This document shows, piece by piece, positions 7,538 through 17,319 of a DNA stretch of 64,000 nt (position 1 is the stretch's first letter; each line of letters begins with the position of its first letter). This DNA comes from Methylobacterium sp. Leaf99 (GTDB lineage Bacteria; Pseudomonadota; Alphaproteobacteria; Rhizobiales; Beijerinckiaceae). Where the stretch lies: NCBI RefSeq assembly GCF_001422375.1, contig NZ_LMMU01000012.1, positions 1-64,000 of the forward strand. Direction: 5' to 3'. The position numbers and the translations under genes were made by a program. Below the pieces are notes generated by a model. The model saw only the letters and a list, made by a program, of their open reading frames with translations. It was not told the origin of the DNA and ran no database searches.

Positions 7538-8398
7538 TTAGTGCACGGTTGGCCGCTCCGCCACGGGTAGCTTGGCCGGCGGAGCTGGTCGGGCGAGCGC
7601 AGCCGGCCAAGCGAAGAAGGCTGGCATGAACACCTCCGGTGCCGGCGGCAGGTATCCCAGAGAGGCATGCGGGCGCACGGTGTTGTAGTGACGTCGCCAG
7701 CTTTCGATGACGACCTGCGCTTCCCTGAGTGTGTAGAAGATCTCGCCGTTGAGCAGTTCGTCGCGAAGCCGTGCATTAAAGCTTTCGACGTAGCCATTTT
7801 CCCATGGTGAGCCTGGCGTGATGTAGGCCGTCTTTGCTCCGACGCCGGTAATCCAAGCTTGGACGGCCTTCGCAACGAACTCCGGCCCGTTGTCCGAACG
7901 AATATGGCCAGGTACGCCACGTAGGATGAACAGATCCGAGAGTACGTCGATGACGTCGATCGCCTTGAGCTTACGAGCGACCCGGATCGCCAGGCATTCA
8001 TGGGTGAACTCGTCAACGACGTTGAGCATCCGGATCTTGCGCCCGTCATGCGTGCGTGCCTCGACGAAGTCATACGATCACACGTGATTGCGGTGTTCCG
8101 GGCGAAGACGGACGCAGGAGCCGTCGTTGTCCCAGATCCGCCCTCGCTTGGGCTGCTTGGCTGGGACCTTCAGACCCTCACGCCGCCAGATCCGCTCGAC
8201 GCGCTTGTCGTTGACGTACCATCCGGCCGCCTTCAGCAACGCGCTGATCTTGCGGTAGCCATAGCGTCCATACTTCTCGGCCAATGCCACGAGATCGGCT
8301 GTCAGCGCCTCCTCGTCGTCGCGGCCCCGCGGCACCTTGCGCTGTGTCGAGCGATGCTGACCGAGCGCCCGGCAGGCGCGGCGCTCGGAGATGTTCAT
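7538..8398 (-). pseudogene. IS3-family transposase OrfB, one nonsense codon
   Basis: The integrase-core transposase. The N-terminal part (8398-8081) has the HTH_21-like region (KYGRYGYRKISALLKAAGW). The C-terminal part has the DDE core: SYDFV, SDNGPEF and ENGYVESF. A TGA at 8078-8080 lies in frame between them, exactly where a Trp normally precedes the first catalytic Asp (W-S-Y-D). Restoring TGG would give one continuous protein. OrfB may begin upstream of 8398 by frameshift from OrfA. As read, the element is inactive. Confidence 0.85.
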
Positions 8399-8442
8399 CG
8401 TCAGCAGGATGTGCTCGACACAAGCGCGTCGGCGCGCGGGGC

Positions 8443-8718
8443 TCAGAAGTTTCCCCGGGACGCCTCCTGCAGGATCAACTTGTCCAGCGTCAAATCGGCG
8501 ATTGCCTTTCGAAGTCGAGCATTCTCAGTCTCAAGGCTCTTCATCCGTCGAACCTGATCTGACTTCAGCCCGCCAAACTCACGCCGCCACCGGTAGTATG
8601 TCACTGAACTTACGCCGAGCGCGCGGATCGCATCGGCCACGCTCTGGCCCTGTGAGATCAGCACATCCGCCTGCCGTAGCTTGGCAACAATTTCCTCGGG
8701 CGTCGGGTGCTTTGCCAT
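8443..8718 (-). CDS. IS3-family transposase OrfA
   Basis: A 91-residue HTH_Tnp_1 protein. It has the helix-turn-helix (TPEEIVAKLRQADVLISQGQ, then GVSSVTYYRWRREFGG) and a leucine-zipper-like coil (MKSLETENARLRKAIADLTL). It binds the terminal repeats and fuses to OrfB by programmed frameshift in this family. It looks intact. Confidence 0.88.
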   Translation of the reverse strand: MAKHPTPEEIVAKLRQADVLISQGQSVADAIRALGVSSVTYYRWRREFGGLKSDQVRRMKSLETENARLRKAIADLTLDKLILQEASRGNF

Positions 8719-8782
8719 CTTGTCCGTCCTCCAGGCTCAAAAGCCATACCAAAGAGCGGACCACTTCAATGGGGGCTGACCA

Positions 8783-9318
8783 ATCCGGGACACGCGCATC
8801 CGCCTGCACGGCATCGATGCGCCGGAAAGCGCCCAGACCTGCCAGGATGCTGCCGGGAAGGACTACCGCTGCGGGCAAGCCGCGGCTCTGGCACTGTCCG
8901 ACCGCATTGGCGAGGCGCCGATCGCGTGCGAGCCGCGCGACACAGACCGTTATGGCCGGACGGTCGCGGTGTGCCGCAAGGGTAGCGAGGACCTCAACGC
9001 CTGGATGGTCGCGCAGGGACACTCCATCGCCTGCCGCGCTATTCCACGGACTACGTGGAGGCTGAGAACACCGCGAAGGCGACCAAGCGCGGCATCTGGG
9101 CCGGCGCGTTCACGACGCCGTCTGACTGGCGCCGAGGCGAGCGCGCCAGGGGGATGGGGTTCGCGGCGCCCGGCGGCCCGGATGGTCCGATCCCGGCCCC
9201 GGCAGAGCGAGCTGAAACGCCCGACCCCGGCAGTTACGCCATCAGGGGCAACATCTCCCGCGCGGGCGAGAAGATCTATCACGTCCCTGGCTCGCGAGAT
9301 TACAACCGAACCCGGATG
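8783..9318 (+). pseudogene. Thermonuclease (SNase-like) remnant
   Basis: Starts abruptly at the IS end with RIRLHGIDAPESAQTCQD, the substrate-binding strand of staphylococcal-nuclease-fold proteins, followed by CGQAAALALSDRIGE and DRYGRTVAVC. The N-terminus is gone. Near 9039 one base is missing: CRA shifts to the frame reading YSTDYVEAENTAKATKRGIW, which restores the family sequence. The C-terminal part keeps GNISRAGEKIYHVPGSRDYN as in ExoI-type secreted nucleases, then loses similarity at about 9318. The frame continues to 9471 without recognisable sequence. Confidence 0.8.
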
Positions 9319-9562
9319 TCCCTGAGGCTCGACCAATCCTCCGTCGAGGAACTCAACCTAGCCCTGCTCTTCGAGGAATTCTGGTGGGAGGGCCGCCCGA
9401 CCGGCAAAGCCTCGAACCATGCGGGCCTGCTCGACGCCCCATCGCTGGGCTGCTGGGCGGTCTCGGCGTGATAGGGGAACGCGCCGCCGAGATTGGGATG
9501 GAGTCCGGTTTCTTTCACGGCCCGCTGCGGCCGATCCGCCGGCGCTGACGGGACCGTGGCGC

Positions 9563-9742
9563 TCAGCGTGCCGGTTCCTCCCGGGCGACCAGACTGAAGC
9601 GATGGATCGCGAGGCTCGCCGCTGCGCTCGCGAGGGTGGCGGCGAAGCCAAGAGCGGGACGCGACCAGTCTTCTGCCCGTCACAGGGCGACCATGAGGCT
9701 CACGCCGGCGCCGAGACAGGCGAGGGGTAGGGATCGGCGCAT
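9563..9742 (-). pseudogene. Possible small membrane protein with in-frame stop
   Basis: From ATG 9742 the frame reads MRRSLPLACLGAGVSLMVAL, then TGA at 9680-9682, then a second hydrophobic stretch (PALGFAATLASAAASLAIHR) to a stop at 9563. It would make a ~59-aa two-helix protein if the TGA were sense. No family is known, and it could be chance. Confidence 0.25.
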
Positions 9743-9792
9743 TGGGCATCCTGTAACCGGGGTGGGCCTCTGGTCCATCCGTCGTCAGAGGG

Positions 9793-10407
9793 TCAGGGCG
9801 TCACAACCGCGAGGTCGGCCGCCGGCAGCCAGCCGATGACCGGGGCCTTCTCGCCCCGGTAGCGCACGCGCACCCAAGCGTCCCTCCGCTCCAGCACCGC
9901 GACGTGATCGAACTGGATGAGGTAGGGCGCCCGCGCCGGAGCCGGGCCGGGTTCCGGCCGGAAGGCCGTACGCTTGGCCGTTACGAGTCCGACGCCGATC
10001 CAGTCGGTCGGGGCCGCCCCCTCGCTCCGGGATAACGCGTAGGGGGTGCCCACCATGGTTCCGGTGGTCATCAAACAGCCGCCGTGATCCTCTGAAAGGG
10101 TCAGGGTGGCGCCGTCCGGGGTGAAGGCGAGCTCTCCTGGGATGCGCTCCGGCTCGGCCGGAAACTACGTCTCGACCTTAGCCCGGCTACTCGCGAGGGT
10201 TCCGCGCAGAAGGAAGAGGCAGCTGAACTGCGGAGCGCCGACATCGGCCGCCCCCCGCTGCTCGGCGAAGACTCCCGCCACCGCGTCGCCGGAGACCGCC
10301 AGGGTCAGGCTGCCGTAGGTGCCGGACCGCGCGGCCGGCTCAGCCGCCACCGCGCCGCAGGCGCCGAGCAGGGCGGCGAGGCCCAGGGACGTCCCCCGCA
10401 CCGTCAA
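9793..10407 (-). pseudogene. Exported protein interrupted by an amber codon
   Basis: Starts at TTG 10407, overlapping the stop of the gene upstream (TTGA). A signal peptide (TSLGLAALLGACGAVAAEP) and a globular segment run to KVET, then TAG at 10165-10167. The same frame continues without a break (FPAEPERIPGELAFTPDG) to an SH3-like C-terminus (VLERRDAWVRVRYRGEKAPVIGWLP) that ends at 9793. One base change explains the stop, so this is a recent lesion, a read error or readthrough. Full length would be 204 aa. Function unknown; the SH3-like end suggests peptidoglycan or envelope binding. Confidence 0.65.
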
Positions 10408-10904
10408 AGGTTCTTCTCCAACAGCTTCACCACGGCCTCGACCCGATCCTTGGAGTCGGCGACGTTGGTGAACGGCCGCCAGTTCACATCGAGGACCCCG
10501 CCGTTGAACGTGAGGCGCTTGGAGTAGTTCGAGGTAGGCGCGGTGTTCTCGTCGAAGCGGATGCGGATGGTCTTGAGCTTCGCGGACAGGGCCTCCCGGC
10601 CCATCTTGTCCTTAGCCACCTCCTTCAGCCCGTCGGCGAGGGGCTCGAAGATCGTCTTCTCGAAATAGTCCGGCTCGGAATAGTACTTGGCGTCGCCCGG
10701 GATTGTGAGGTCGTCCCAAGCCACCTCCACTGGCACGGCAAACCCCGCCGCCTCCTGAATCGCTTTTTCCTGCGTGGGATAACGGTCTTGGCGGTAGGCC
10801 GCGATCGCCCGGCGCTCGGCGAGGCCGATCGTCGGCTCGGCCCGCGCAGCGGGCACGGACAGCAACGCCAGGGCGGCGGCGAGGGCGTAACGGCGTGAGA
10901 TCAT
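10404..10904 (-). CDS. Periplasmic hypothetical protein
   Basis: A signal peptide (MISRRYALAAALALLSVPAA, cleavage at ARA) is followed by a 140-residue domain with no recognised family. The DDLTIPGDAKYYSEPDYFEK and LTFNGGVLDVNWRPFTNVAD segments suggest a globular alpha/beta fold. A longer frame starts at 10973, but 10904 gives a proper signal peptide. It is coupled by overlap to the interrupted gene downstream, so the pair probably worked together in the envelope. Confidence 0.65.
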   Translation of the reverse strand: MISRRYALAAALALLSVPAARAEPTIGLAERRAIAAYRQDRYPTQEKAIQEAAGFAVPVEVAWDDLTIPGDAKYYSEPDYFEKTIFEPLADGLKEVAKDKMGREALSAKLKTIRIRFDENTAPTSNYSKRLTFNGGVLDVNWRPFTNVADSKDRVEAVVKLLEKNL

Positions 10905-11197
10905 GCGTTGGTTCCTCGGATCGGCGGATCCGGATGCGGGCTTGGCGTGACGGTTCGATGACGGGGCGGGCAACCCTTCCGGGGGATATCGCCTTCACAG
11001 GGGCGGGGCGCAGTGCACAGGGGCGCCGGCCTCGACGATGGGCTGGCTGGTCCAAGGCAGTCGCACGGGAAACGAGACGATGCTGGGAGTGTCCTTCGTT
11101 TACTGAGCGGACTACGCGATCCCATCCGCATCTGGGCTGGAGGGCGACCGTCGCCTCGCGCCGAAGAGGTTCTACGTTATGCGGGGTTGAGGCCCGC

Positions 11198-11551
11198 TCA
11201 ACGGCTCACGCGTTCGCCGAAGTCCTGAATGGAAGGGCGTGCGCGCGGGGCCTCGGCTGTAGTGATGGTGCCGGTCCCGAGCAGGACCGCGAACACGAGC
11301 ATCGGCACGGCCCAGACCTGCATCGGAAGCCCCCAGAAGGCGTGGTCGCGCCCGGCGGGCCCGAAGGTCGTGCCATGGTTCCAGCGCAATCCGAGGACGA
11401 GGACGGCCAGCGCCGCAAGGCTCATCGTAAGGCAGACGGCGCGATCTACCTCTGGCCCGTCGACCTGCCGCAGGACGATCAGGGGCAGGAGCATCGCCGC
11501 TGCCGCAAGGAAGGCGACCCAGCATCCCCGCCCGTTCCAGAATACGATCAT
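11198..11551 (-). CDS. Small integral membrane protein, 117 aa
   Basis: Three hydrophobic helices can be seen (WVAFLAAAAMLLPLIVL, LTMSLAALAVLVLGL, VWAVPMLVFAVLLG) with short loops. The start at 11551 has GAGGGGC as ribosome site. No family recognised. An overlapping frame on the same strand (11172-11525) is rejected as a shadow. Confidence 0.6.
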   Translation of the reverse strand: MIVFWNGRGCWVAFLAAAAMLLPLIVLRQVDGPEVDRAVCLTMSLAALAVLVLGLRWNHGTTFGPAGRDHAFWGLPMQVWAVPMLVFAVLLGTGTITTAEAPRARPSIQDFGERVSR

Positions 11552-12020
11552 GCAGCGCCCCTCTTGCTTGGTGTGTGAACCGATCCGTCCCGTCGAAATC
11601 GCGATCGCGTCAGCCCATGGTCCCCGCGCCAGCCCGCCGGTTCCGCAACATCCCGACAAGTGCCGCAACGATAGTGATTGCCAGCGCCTCAGCGATGCCC
11701 CCGAGGGTGACAGTGTGGTATCACAAGGGGTCGAGGGCGCGATTGGTTGTGACGAGGTCGGACCGGGACGAATCGGCCAGGACCCCGATGCTGTAATCGC
11801 CCACAGGCACATCCGTGAACACCGTGTTGACCCGCGGTATCAGGTTAGGGTGGTGATCGCGGAGCGCCTCGGCGCGGACGTCAAACAATTCCGACTGCCT
11901 GCAAGAGATGGCTTCATCGGCCCCAGGCCAGCGAAGGCGCGATGAGGCCGCATGGCCCTGACAAGTGCCTGCCGACGATCCTAGATCGGCGTCACTCCGC
12001 CTTGTCCGTATGAGACCCCC
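11552..12020. other. Intergenic stretch without a convincing gene
   Basis: About 470 bp between divergent genes. The frames that cross it have arbitrary, Arg/Pro-rich composition. No strong promoter, RNA or repeat was seen. Confidence 0.4.
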
Positions 12021-12752
12021 GTGCTCCGCATCGCCCTTCTCGTCTTCTTCGTCGTATTCCTGGCACCGATCGCCATCTCGGCAGCCCGCTACTATCTCAG
12101 CAACGACATCGCCGACTGGCGGTCAGCCGACCGGTCGAGTGCAGGCCTGCTCGCGCCCGCTGCCCAGCATCCCGAAGCCGTCGTGCGCGTGTTCTCGGCC
12201 CGGACCGTGAGCTGGCGCGGCATCGTCGCCAGTCACAGCTGGATCGTTGTGAAGGGAGTGGGCGACCGCGCCTATCAGCGGTTCGACTACACGGCCTGGG
12301 GCATGCCGATCTGGATCGACCGATTTGTGCCCGACGGACGCTGGTTCGGCAGCGCCCCGGAGGTGGTCTTCGCCGCCGACGGTCCCGTCGCGGAGTGGAT
12401 GCTGCCGCGCATCCGCGCGACGATCGCCGACTACCGCTACGCCAGGATCGGCGACTATAAGATCTGGCCTGGGCCAAACTCCAACACCTTCGTCGCCGCC
12501 GTGATGAGCTCGGTGCCGGAAATGCGGGCGAGCCTGCCGGCCACGGCTATCGGCAAGGACTTTCCCTATGACGGTCGCTGGATCGGCGCGACACCGTCTG
12601 GCACCGGCTTGCGGATCAATCTTGGCGGCTACCTCGGGCTGACGGTGGGGTGGATCGAAGGCCTGGAGGTCAATCTTCTCGGTGCGGTGGCGGGGTTGGA
12701 TGTCCGCCGTCCCGGCCTGAAGCTGCCCGGCCTCGGCCGTGTTGGGATCTGA
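12021..12752 (+). CDS. DUF3750 family membrane-anchored protein
   Basis: A 243-residue protein with one N-terminal transmembrane helix (LRIALLVFFVVFLAPIAIS), then a domain with WPGPNSNTFVAAVMSSVPEM and LPATAIGKDF, the signature of DUF3750 (SNTFV and PPTAIGKD-like). The family has no established function; conserved Ser/Asn and aromatic residues suggest a hydrolase-like fold, but that is a guess. It is convergent with the hydrolase gene that ends at 12792. Confidence 0.75.
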   Translation: MLRIALLVFFVVFLAPIAISAARYYLSNDIADWRSADRSSAGLLAPAAQHPEAVVRVFSARTVSWRGIVASHSWIVVKGVGDRAYQRFDYTAWGMPIWIDRFVPDGRWFGSAPEVVFAADGPVAEWMLPRIRATIADYRYARIGDYKIWPGPNSNTFVAAVMSSVPEMRASLPATAIGKDFPYDGRWIGATPSGTGLRINLGGYLGLTVGWIEGLEVNLLGAVAGLDVRRPGLKLPGLGRVGI

Positions 12753-12791
12753 CCGACCGTTCTTGGGGGGGGCGGGCTCGGCGCATCACAA

Positions 12792-14756
12792 TTAGTGCCT
12801 GGCTTCCAACCGGGCCGCGTCGATCAGGCGATCGCCGTCTTCCCGAAGCAGGAGGCGATCCGAGACGAGGGTGTCAACGGATTTCACGACGGCCGCGACG
12901 TAGGCGTCCGGATCGGCGTAGCGCTCTTCGGTCGAGGGGCGTGGATCCCCGGCCGTTACCCGTTCGGCTCGGGTGCGCGCGAAGGGAAGCTGGCTGCCCT
13001 CCCGGTCGCACAGGGCACCAGCTGGAAACGGATCGGCATACAGGTTCCAGCCCGTGAAGGTCGCGCGTGGTGCCGCCACTGCGGGAAGGCGGATGCCCGC
13101 CACATCGTTTCCGTCCGCATCGACCCGCGGGACCAGCGGCCGGTACTGCGGCCCGCTCTCGGGCCGCGGATCCACATAGGTGTCGAAGCGCGCGATGGCG
13201 TTCGGTGCGGTTGGGACTGGTACCCCGACCAGGAATGGGAAGCCGATTGCAGCAGCTTCGACCAACGTGCCGTCCGAGAGGCGGGGGATACGACTGTCCG
13301 GCGGGGCTTTGCCCGACGCGACCCAATCTTCCAGGGCGACCAGCAGTGCCCGCACGGCCGGCGCCGGGTTCAGGGTGCTCCGCATGTTGGCGCATGCCCC
13401 CTTGGTCGAGGTCAGACCAGCACGCCCGTAGTGGAAGCCGCTGGAGACCAGGAAGGCGCGCGCCGTGTCCGGTAGCGGCAGATCGGTGCGGCCGAGGGGA
13501 TCGGTCGTGAGCAACGAGGCGCCCTTCTGCCAGTACTCGGTGCCCGTGTTCACCTCGATCAGGAGGGGGTCGAAGCCGTCGCCACGCGGGAGCGCGCCCG
13601 TCCGTCCCGTGACGGGGTCGTGCTGCTGGGCGGCGGAGAACGGAAAGGCGTTCTCCGGGTAGAGGTGGTCCTCGTGCTGCGTGTTGGTGCGCGAGGGCTG
13701 ACCGAAGCGGGCATTCAGAAAGATGCCGCCGACGCCCGCAATATGCGACAGCACGCCGTCGAAGACCCGGCGGCCGGCCTCGTCGCGATTGAAACCCTGA
13801 TGGATGAAGTCGCGCAGGTAACGCCCGCTCTGCGACACGCCGAGGGCGACGGCATGTCGGATCACGCCGGCGGCCGGGTTGGCTCCGCCGTCGGCGTCGC
13901 CGCGGAGGTAGGCCACCACGTCGCGGGTGGCGGCGAAGCCGATGCCGAGCACCTTCGGTTCCGTGGCCGCGTAGGTGAACTGGTAGATCGATCCCGGCAA
14001 CGGCTTGGTGCCCTTCGGCAGAAGCTCGAGCTGGCGCGGCGTGGCGTAGTGCCAAGCCTCGGCCGGCACGGGGCGTGGCGGATCGCTCTCCCGGCGGCGG
14101 ACGGTAAGCTGCGCGTGCGCCTTGTCTGCGCTGGCCGTCTTGAACGTGAGGTAGAACGGAGCCTCGGCCGGCCCGCGCGTCGCGCTGACGAGTTCGTCGC
14201 GGACCGTCTCGACGATGGGCTTGCCGTTGCGCGTGGCGACGGGAACGTCGATGGCCATGCCGCCCTGCTGCCGAAGCGCGTGCGCCTCCCAGCCCGACCA
14301 GACGATGGTGTCGCCCCGACGGAGGACCAAACCGGTCCCCGTATCGGCGGCGGTGCGCGGGTCGTTCACGGCCTGTACCGCCTGGGCGGGGGCATCCAGG
14401 ACCCAGTTGAACAGGAACTTGCGGCCGCGGTTCAGCACCTCGAACAGCAGCGTTCCGCTGCCGAGGGCGGGATCCTTGGGGCGCAGGATGAAGATGTCAG
14501 TCTTGTATTCGACCAAGCCCTTGGCGTTTCGCGGTGCAAGGGCGATATCGACGATGCCGACGTTCGACGGATCTGCCGGGTCAAGCTCGCCTTTGGCAGT
14601 CCCGATGAGGCGCTCATAGGCGCCGGCGGCTCCAAATTCCGCTCCGTCGGCGAACGGTTCGACCGTGGCGATGTCGATACCGACGATGCGTGCTTGCGCC
14701 GGCGCAATGCAAAGTGCGCAGCCAAGCGTGGCGGCGATGGCGCGGCCAATCAGCAT
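12792..14756 (-). CDS. Secreted alpha/beta-hydrolase domain protein (Abhydrolase_10)
   Basis: A 654-residue exported protein with a signal peptide ending at PAQA. The nucleophile elbow is GVSQSGRYLRDF (Ser near residue 320), preceded by a long beta-rich N-terminal region (LLFEVLNRGRKFLFNW). Later segments SSGFHYGRAGL and GWNLYADPFPAGALCDREGS match the alpha/beta-hydrolase domain family PF20091, whose substrates are mostly unknown esters. It stands alone. It may hydrolyse extracellular esters or plant-derived compounds (inference). Confidence 0.8.
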   Translation of the reverse strand: MLIGRAIAATLGCALCIAPAQARIVGIDIATVEPFADGAEFGAAGAYERLIGTAKGELDPADPSNVGIVDIALAPRNAKGLVEYKTDIFILRPKDPALGSGTLLFEVLNRGRKFLFNWVLDAPAQAVQAVNDPRTAADTGTGLVLRRGDTIVWSGWEAHALRQQGGMAIDVPVATRNGKPIVETVRDELVSATRGPAEAPFYLTFKTASADKAHAQLTVRRRESDPPRPVPAEAWHYATPRQLELLPKGTKPLPGSIYQFTYAATEPKVLGIGFAATRDVVAYLRGDADGGANPAAGVIRHAVALGVSQSGRYLRDFIHQGFNRDEAGRRVFDGVLSHIAGVGGIFLNARFGQPSRTNTQHEDHLYPENAFPFSAAQQHDPVTGRTGALPRGDGFDPLLIEVNTGTEYWQKGASLLTTDPLGRTDLPLPDTARAFLVSSGFHYGRAGLTSTKGACANMRSTLNPAPAVRALLVALEDWVASGKAPPDSRIPRLSDGTLVEAAAIGFPFLVGVPVPTAPNAIARFDTYVDPRPESGPQYRPLVPRVDADGNDVAGIRLPAVAAPRATFTGWNLYADPFPAGALCDREGSQLPFARTRAERVTAGDPRPSTEERYADPDAYVAAVVKSVDTLVSDRLLLREDGDRLIDAARLEARH

Positions 14757-15350
14757 GTCCCCTCCTGAGTCCAGCTCTGTAACGGCCGGTCCTTCCAGGA
14801 ATCACACTGGCACAGCGTCGTCGAGGGGCATGTCCAGTGGGATGCGTGTATGGCGGTCATTCTGCCATCAACGTGCCCTGGGCGGCCGCAGACCGATAGG
14901 GTGCGAACCGCATGGTGACCATTCGACCAACTGACCGGCGGTAGCCAACCAGCGCGGGGTTTGGAAAACGCCCCGGTGCATGGTGCCGACAAGCGTTAGG
15001 CGCCGCGCTGTTTCGGCCGGTTCGTCACCCGCAGACGCAGCGGACGGCCCGCCACGGCGCCGCCAAGCCCGTCCGTAACCGCCAAGGGGAAGCAGCGAGC
15101 GACGGACCCGGGCACGCCGGACAGAAACTCTCTCTGAGCTGCCTCGCCTCCGACACGATTCGAACGTGTGATGTTTGCCTTCGAGGCAATCAAGGCACAG
15201 GCTGTTGATCCGCAGGTTCAGTTCAAGCCCAATATCGTCGCCTTCTCGTTGGTAGGCCTTGGCGGAAAGGCCGTTTGCATCTTTCCATCGACAGTATGGC
15301 GCGACATTGTTCGGATTCCCTCCGGCCCGTTTCGTACGAGCGTCCCATCA
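14757..15350. other. Intergenic stretch with a tRNA-like half
   Basis: About 600 bp with no convincing gene. At 15145-15200 the minus strand resembles the 3' half of a tRNA (GTTCGAATC in a T-arm-like stem and a CTCGAAG loop), but no matching 5' half is present. A longer in-frame extension of the downstream oxidase covers part of it and is judged spurious. Confidence 0.3.
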
Positions 15351-16763
15351 ATGGCGATCTCTGATTCCCTCACGCCGTTCACGGCCCTCCTCGGCGATGG
15401 TGGCGTGCTCACCGCCCCTGACATGACCGCGCGCTACACCTTGGATCACCGCGAGCTGATGCAGGGTGAGACCCCAGCCGTCCTGCGCCCGCGCTCAGTG
15501 GATGAGGTTCAGGAGCTGGTTCGCCTTGCCCGGAACCAAGGGTTCGGCATTGTGCCCCAGGGCGGCAACACCGGCTATGTCGGAGGCGCGACCCCGGAGG
15601 CCGGCTGTCGACAGCTGGTAGTCAGCTTGGAGCGGATGACCAAGGTCCGCGCAGTTGACCCGCTGAATTTCTCCCTGGCTTGCGACGCAGGAATCGTTCT
15701 GGCCGACGCCCAGGCGGCGGCGTCCCGGCACGACCTGCTTCTGCCCCTCAGCCTAGGCTCCGAAGGCAGCTGTCGCCTGGGCGGTAACCTCGGCACCAAC
15801 GCCGGCGGCTTGCAGGTGCTGCGCTACGGTATGACCCGCGACCTCGTACTTGGGATTGAGGTGGTTTTGCCCGACGGCAGGCTGTTCTCCGATATGTGCG
15901 CCCTGCGCAAGAACAACATCGGCTACGACCTAAAGCAGATGTTCATTGGCGCCGAAGGCACCCTGGGCATCGTCACCGGTGTGGTGCTCAAGCTGTGGCC
16001 GGCTCAGAGCCATCGAGCCACTGCTTGGCTGCAACTTGCCGCCGACGCGCCGCTTCCGGAGATCGCCGCCTTGATGCGCCGGGAGACCTCCGACCTGATC
16101 TCCACCTTCGAACTCATCTCGGCTACGTCGCTCGGCCTCGTTTCCGCGATGCGAGGGGCCGAGATCGGCCTTGCCACAGGTCCTGGTGGCGCGGTGTTGC
16201 TCGAGCTCTCGGCCTCCTCAGCGCATATTCCCCTCGACGACGTCTTAATGGCCTCCCTCGAAGCGCTAATGGAGCGCGGCTGGATTACAGATGCGGCGCT
16301 CGCCCAATCCGAGGGTCAGCGCCGGGCGATGTGGGCCGTGCGCGAGACCATTCCGGAGGGCGAGAAGCACGCCGGCGGATCGGTCAAGCACGACATCTCC
16401 GTGCCGATCTCGTCGCTGGACAAATTCCTCACGCGCGGTGGCGCAATCGTTAGCCAGCAGCTGCCCGGCGTGCGGCTGTCGTTCTACGGCCACGTCGGCG
16501 ACGGCAACATTCACTACAATCTGGTGGTGCCCGAGGGGCAAGACCGGCTCACCTTCACCCGCGAGGTCGAGGCCGGCATTGCCCACGACCTCTACGCCGT
16601 AGCGATCGACCTTGGCGGCAGCTTCAGCGCCGAATACGGAATTGGCCGATTTAAGCGCGATCTGCTGCGCCGCTACTCCGATCCGACCCGCCTAGACCTT
16701 ATCGCTGCCTTGAAGCACAGCCTTGATCCGGACGGACTAATGAATGCCGGCGCCCTCACTTGA
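15351..16763 (+). CDS. FAD-binding 2-hydroxyacid dehydrogenase (GlcD/D2HGDH type)
   Basis: A 470-residue flavoprotein. The PCMH FAD-binding domain is residues 40-220 with QGGNTGYVGGATP and SLGSEGSCRLGGNLGTNAGG. The C-terminal FAD-oxidase domain has the metal-binding YGHVGDGNIHYN and SAEYGIGRFKRD, as in D-2-hydroxyglutarate dehydrogenase and glycolate oxidase GlcD. It should oxidise a D-2-hydroxy acid to the 2-keto acid with a quinone or ETF acceptor. The ATG at 15351 matches family length; a frame starting at 15168 would add an unrelated N-terminus. The exact substrate cannot be read from sequence. Confidence 0.85.
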   Translation: MAISDSLTPFTALLGDGGVLTAPDMTARYTLDHRELMQGETPAVLRPRSVDEVQELVRLARNQGFGIVPQGGNTGYVGGATPEAGCRQLVVSLERMTKVRAVDPLNFSLACDAGIVLADAQAAASRHDLLLPLSLGSEGSCRLGGNLGTNAGGLQVLRYGMTRDLVLGIEVVLPDGRLFSDMCALRKNNIGYDLKQMFIGAEGTLGIVTGVVLKLWPAQSHRATAWLQLAADAPLPEIAALMRRETSDLISTFELISATSLGLVSAMRGAEIGLATGPGGAVLLELSASSAHIPLDDVLMASLEALMERGWITDAALAQSEGQRRAMWAVRETIPEGEKHAGGSVKHDISVPISSLDKFLTRGGAIVSQQLPGVRLSFYGHVGDGNIHYNLVVPEGQDRLTFTREVEAGIAHDLYAVAIDLGGSFSAEYGIGRFKRDLLRRYSDPTRLDLIAALKHSLDPDGLMNAGALT

Positions 16764-16925
16764 GAGACGGAACAGGGTCTGGTCGATCCCGAGGGAAAGC
16801 TGCTCGCACTTCAGCCTCCTGGGGCAGACTTAACAGCCAAGTAAGGCCGGTCGTTTCGACCTCAACCTAGCGGCTGGCGTCGTCGACCTGGTCAACGATA
16901 GTAGTGAGCGCTGCCGACGATAGGG

Positions 16926-17198
16926 CTACTTCCGAGCCGCCATCATGTCATGCGTCAGTACCGTTAGCTTCCCGATCAAGCCGGTGATGTCGGCGCCCTT
17001 GCATGACCATTGCGTGCCGATCGCTTCGCCGTCAGCCGAAACGGACACGATAGCCACGGAGCGCAGCTTGCTTTCGCGTGCCAGGGTGAGTTGCTCCTGA
17101 AGCACCGCGATGATCGAGGCGGTGTCCTCATTGGCGACAGCCGCCGAAACTCGGGCAGGAAACGCTACGACCCGCCCAGCCTGCTCATTAACGCTCAT
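16926..17198 (-). CDS. Hypothetical protein, 90 aa
   Basis: A small soluble protein with a regular helix (NEDTASIIAVLQEQLTLARE) and a strand-rich middle (KLRSVAIVSVSADGEAIG). I know of similar orphan proteins near phage and island genes in Methylobacteriaceae but cannot name a function. First of a series of minus-strand small genes (16.9-18.8 kb). Confidence 0.6.
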   Translation of the reverse strand: MSVNEQAGRVVAFPARVSAAVANEDTASIIAVLQEQLTLARESKLRSVAIVSVSADGEAIGTQWSCKGADITGLIGKLTVLTHDMMAARK

Positions 17199-17319
17199 CT
17201 TGGGATCCGCCCTTCCGACTCGATGGAAGAGAGCCTGTGGGACGCCTTAGGGCAGAGTGTGGCAGCTTGTCCGTGTCATCGATCGTTCGATCTGCGGTGT
17301 GTCAGTTGGGTAACAGCGA

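Larger units (their letters stand above)
7504..8782 (-). mobile_element. IS3-family insertion sequence, 1.28 kb
   Basis: Imperfect terminal inverted repeats of about 24 bp: the left end starts TGATCGGCCCCCACGAGG and the right end, read inward, starts TGGTCAGCCCCCATTGAAG; both continue to TGGTCC. Inside are OrfA and OrfB on the minus strand. OrfB has one nonsense codon. No matching target duplication is visible (TTC left, ATC right), so the element or its flank may have rearranged. It cuts a nuclease gene on its right side. Confidence 0.85.

Noticed and set aside
15145..15200. tRNA-like sequence on the minus strand (T-arm and anticodon-like loop)
   Set aside because: No 5' half, no CCA end, and the would-be CGA anticodon does not match the short variable loop. 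At most an old fragment; not called as a tRNA.
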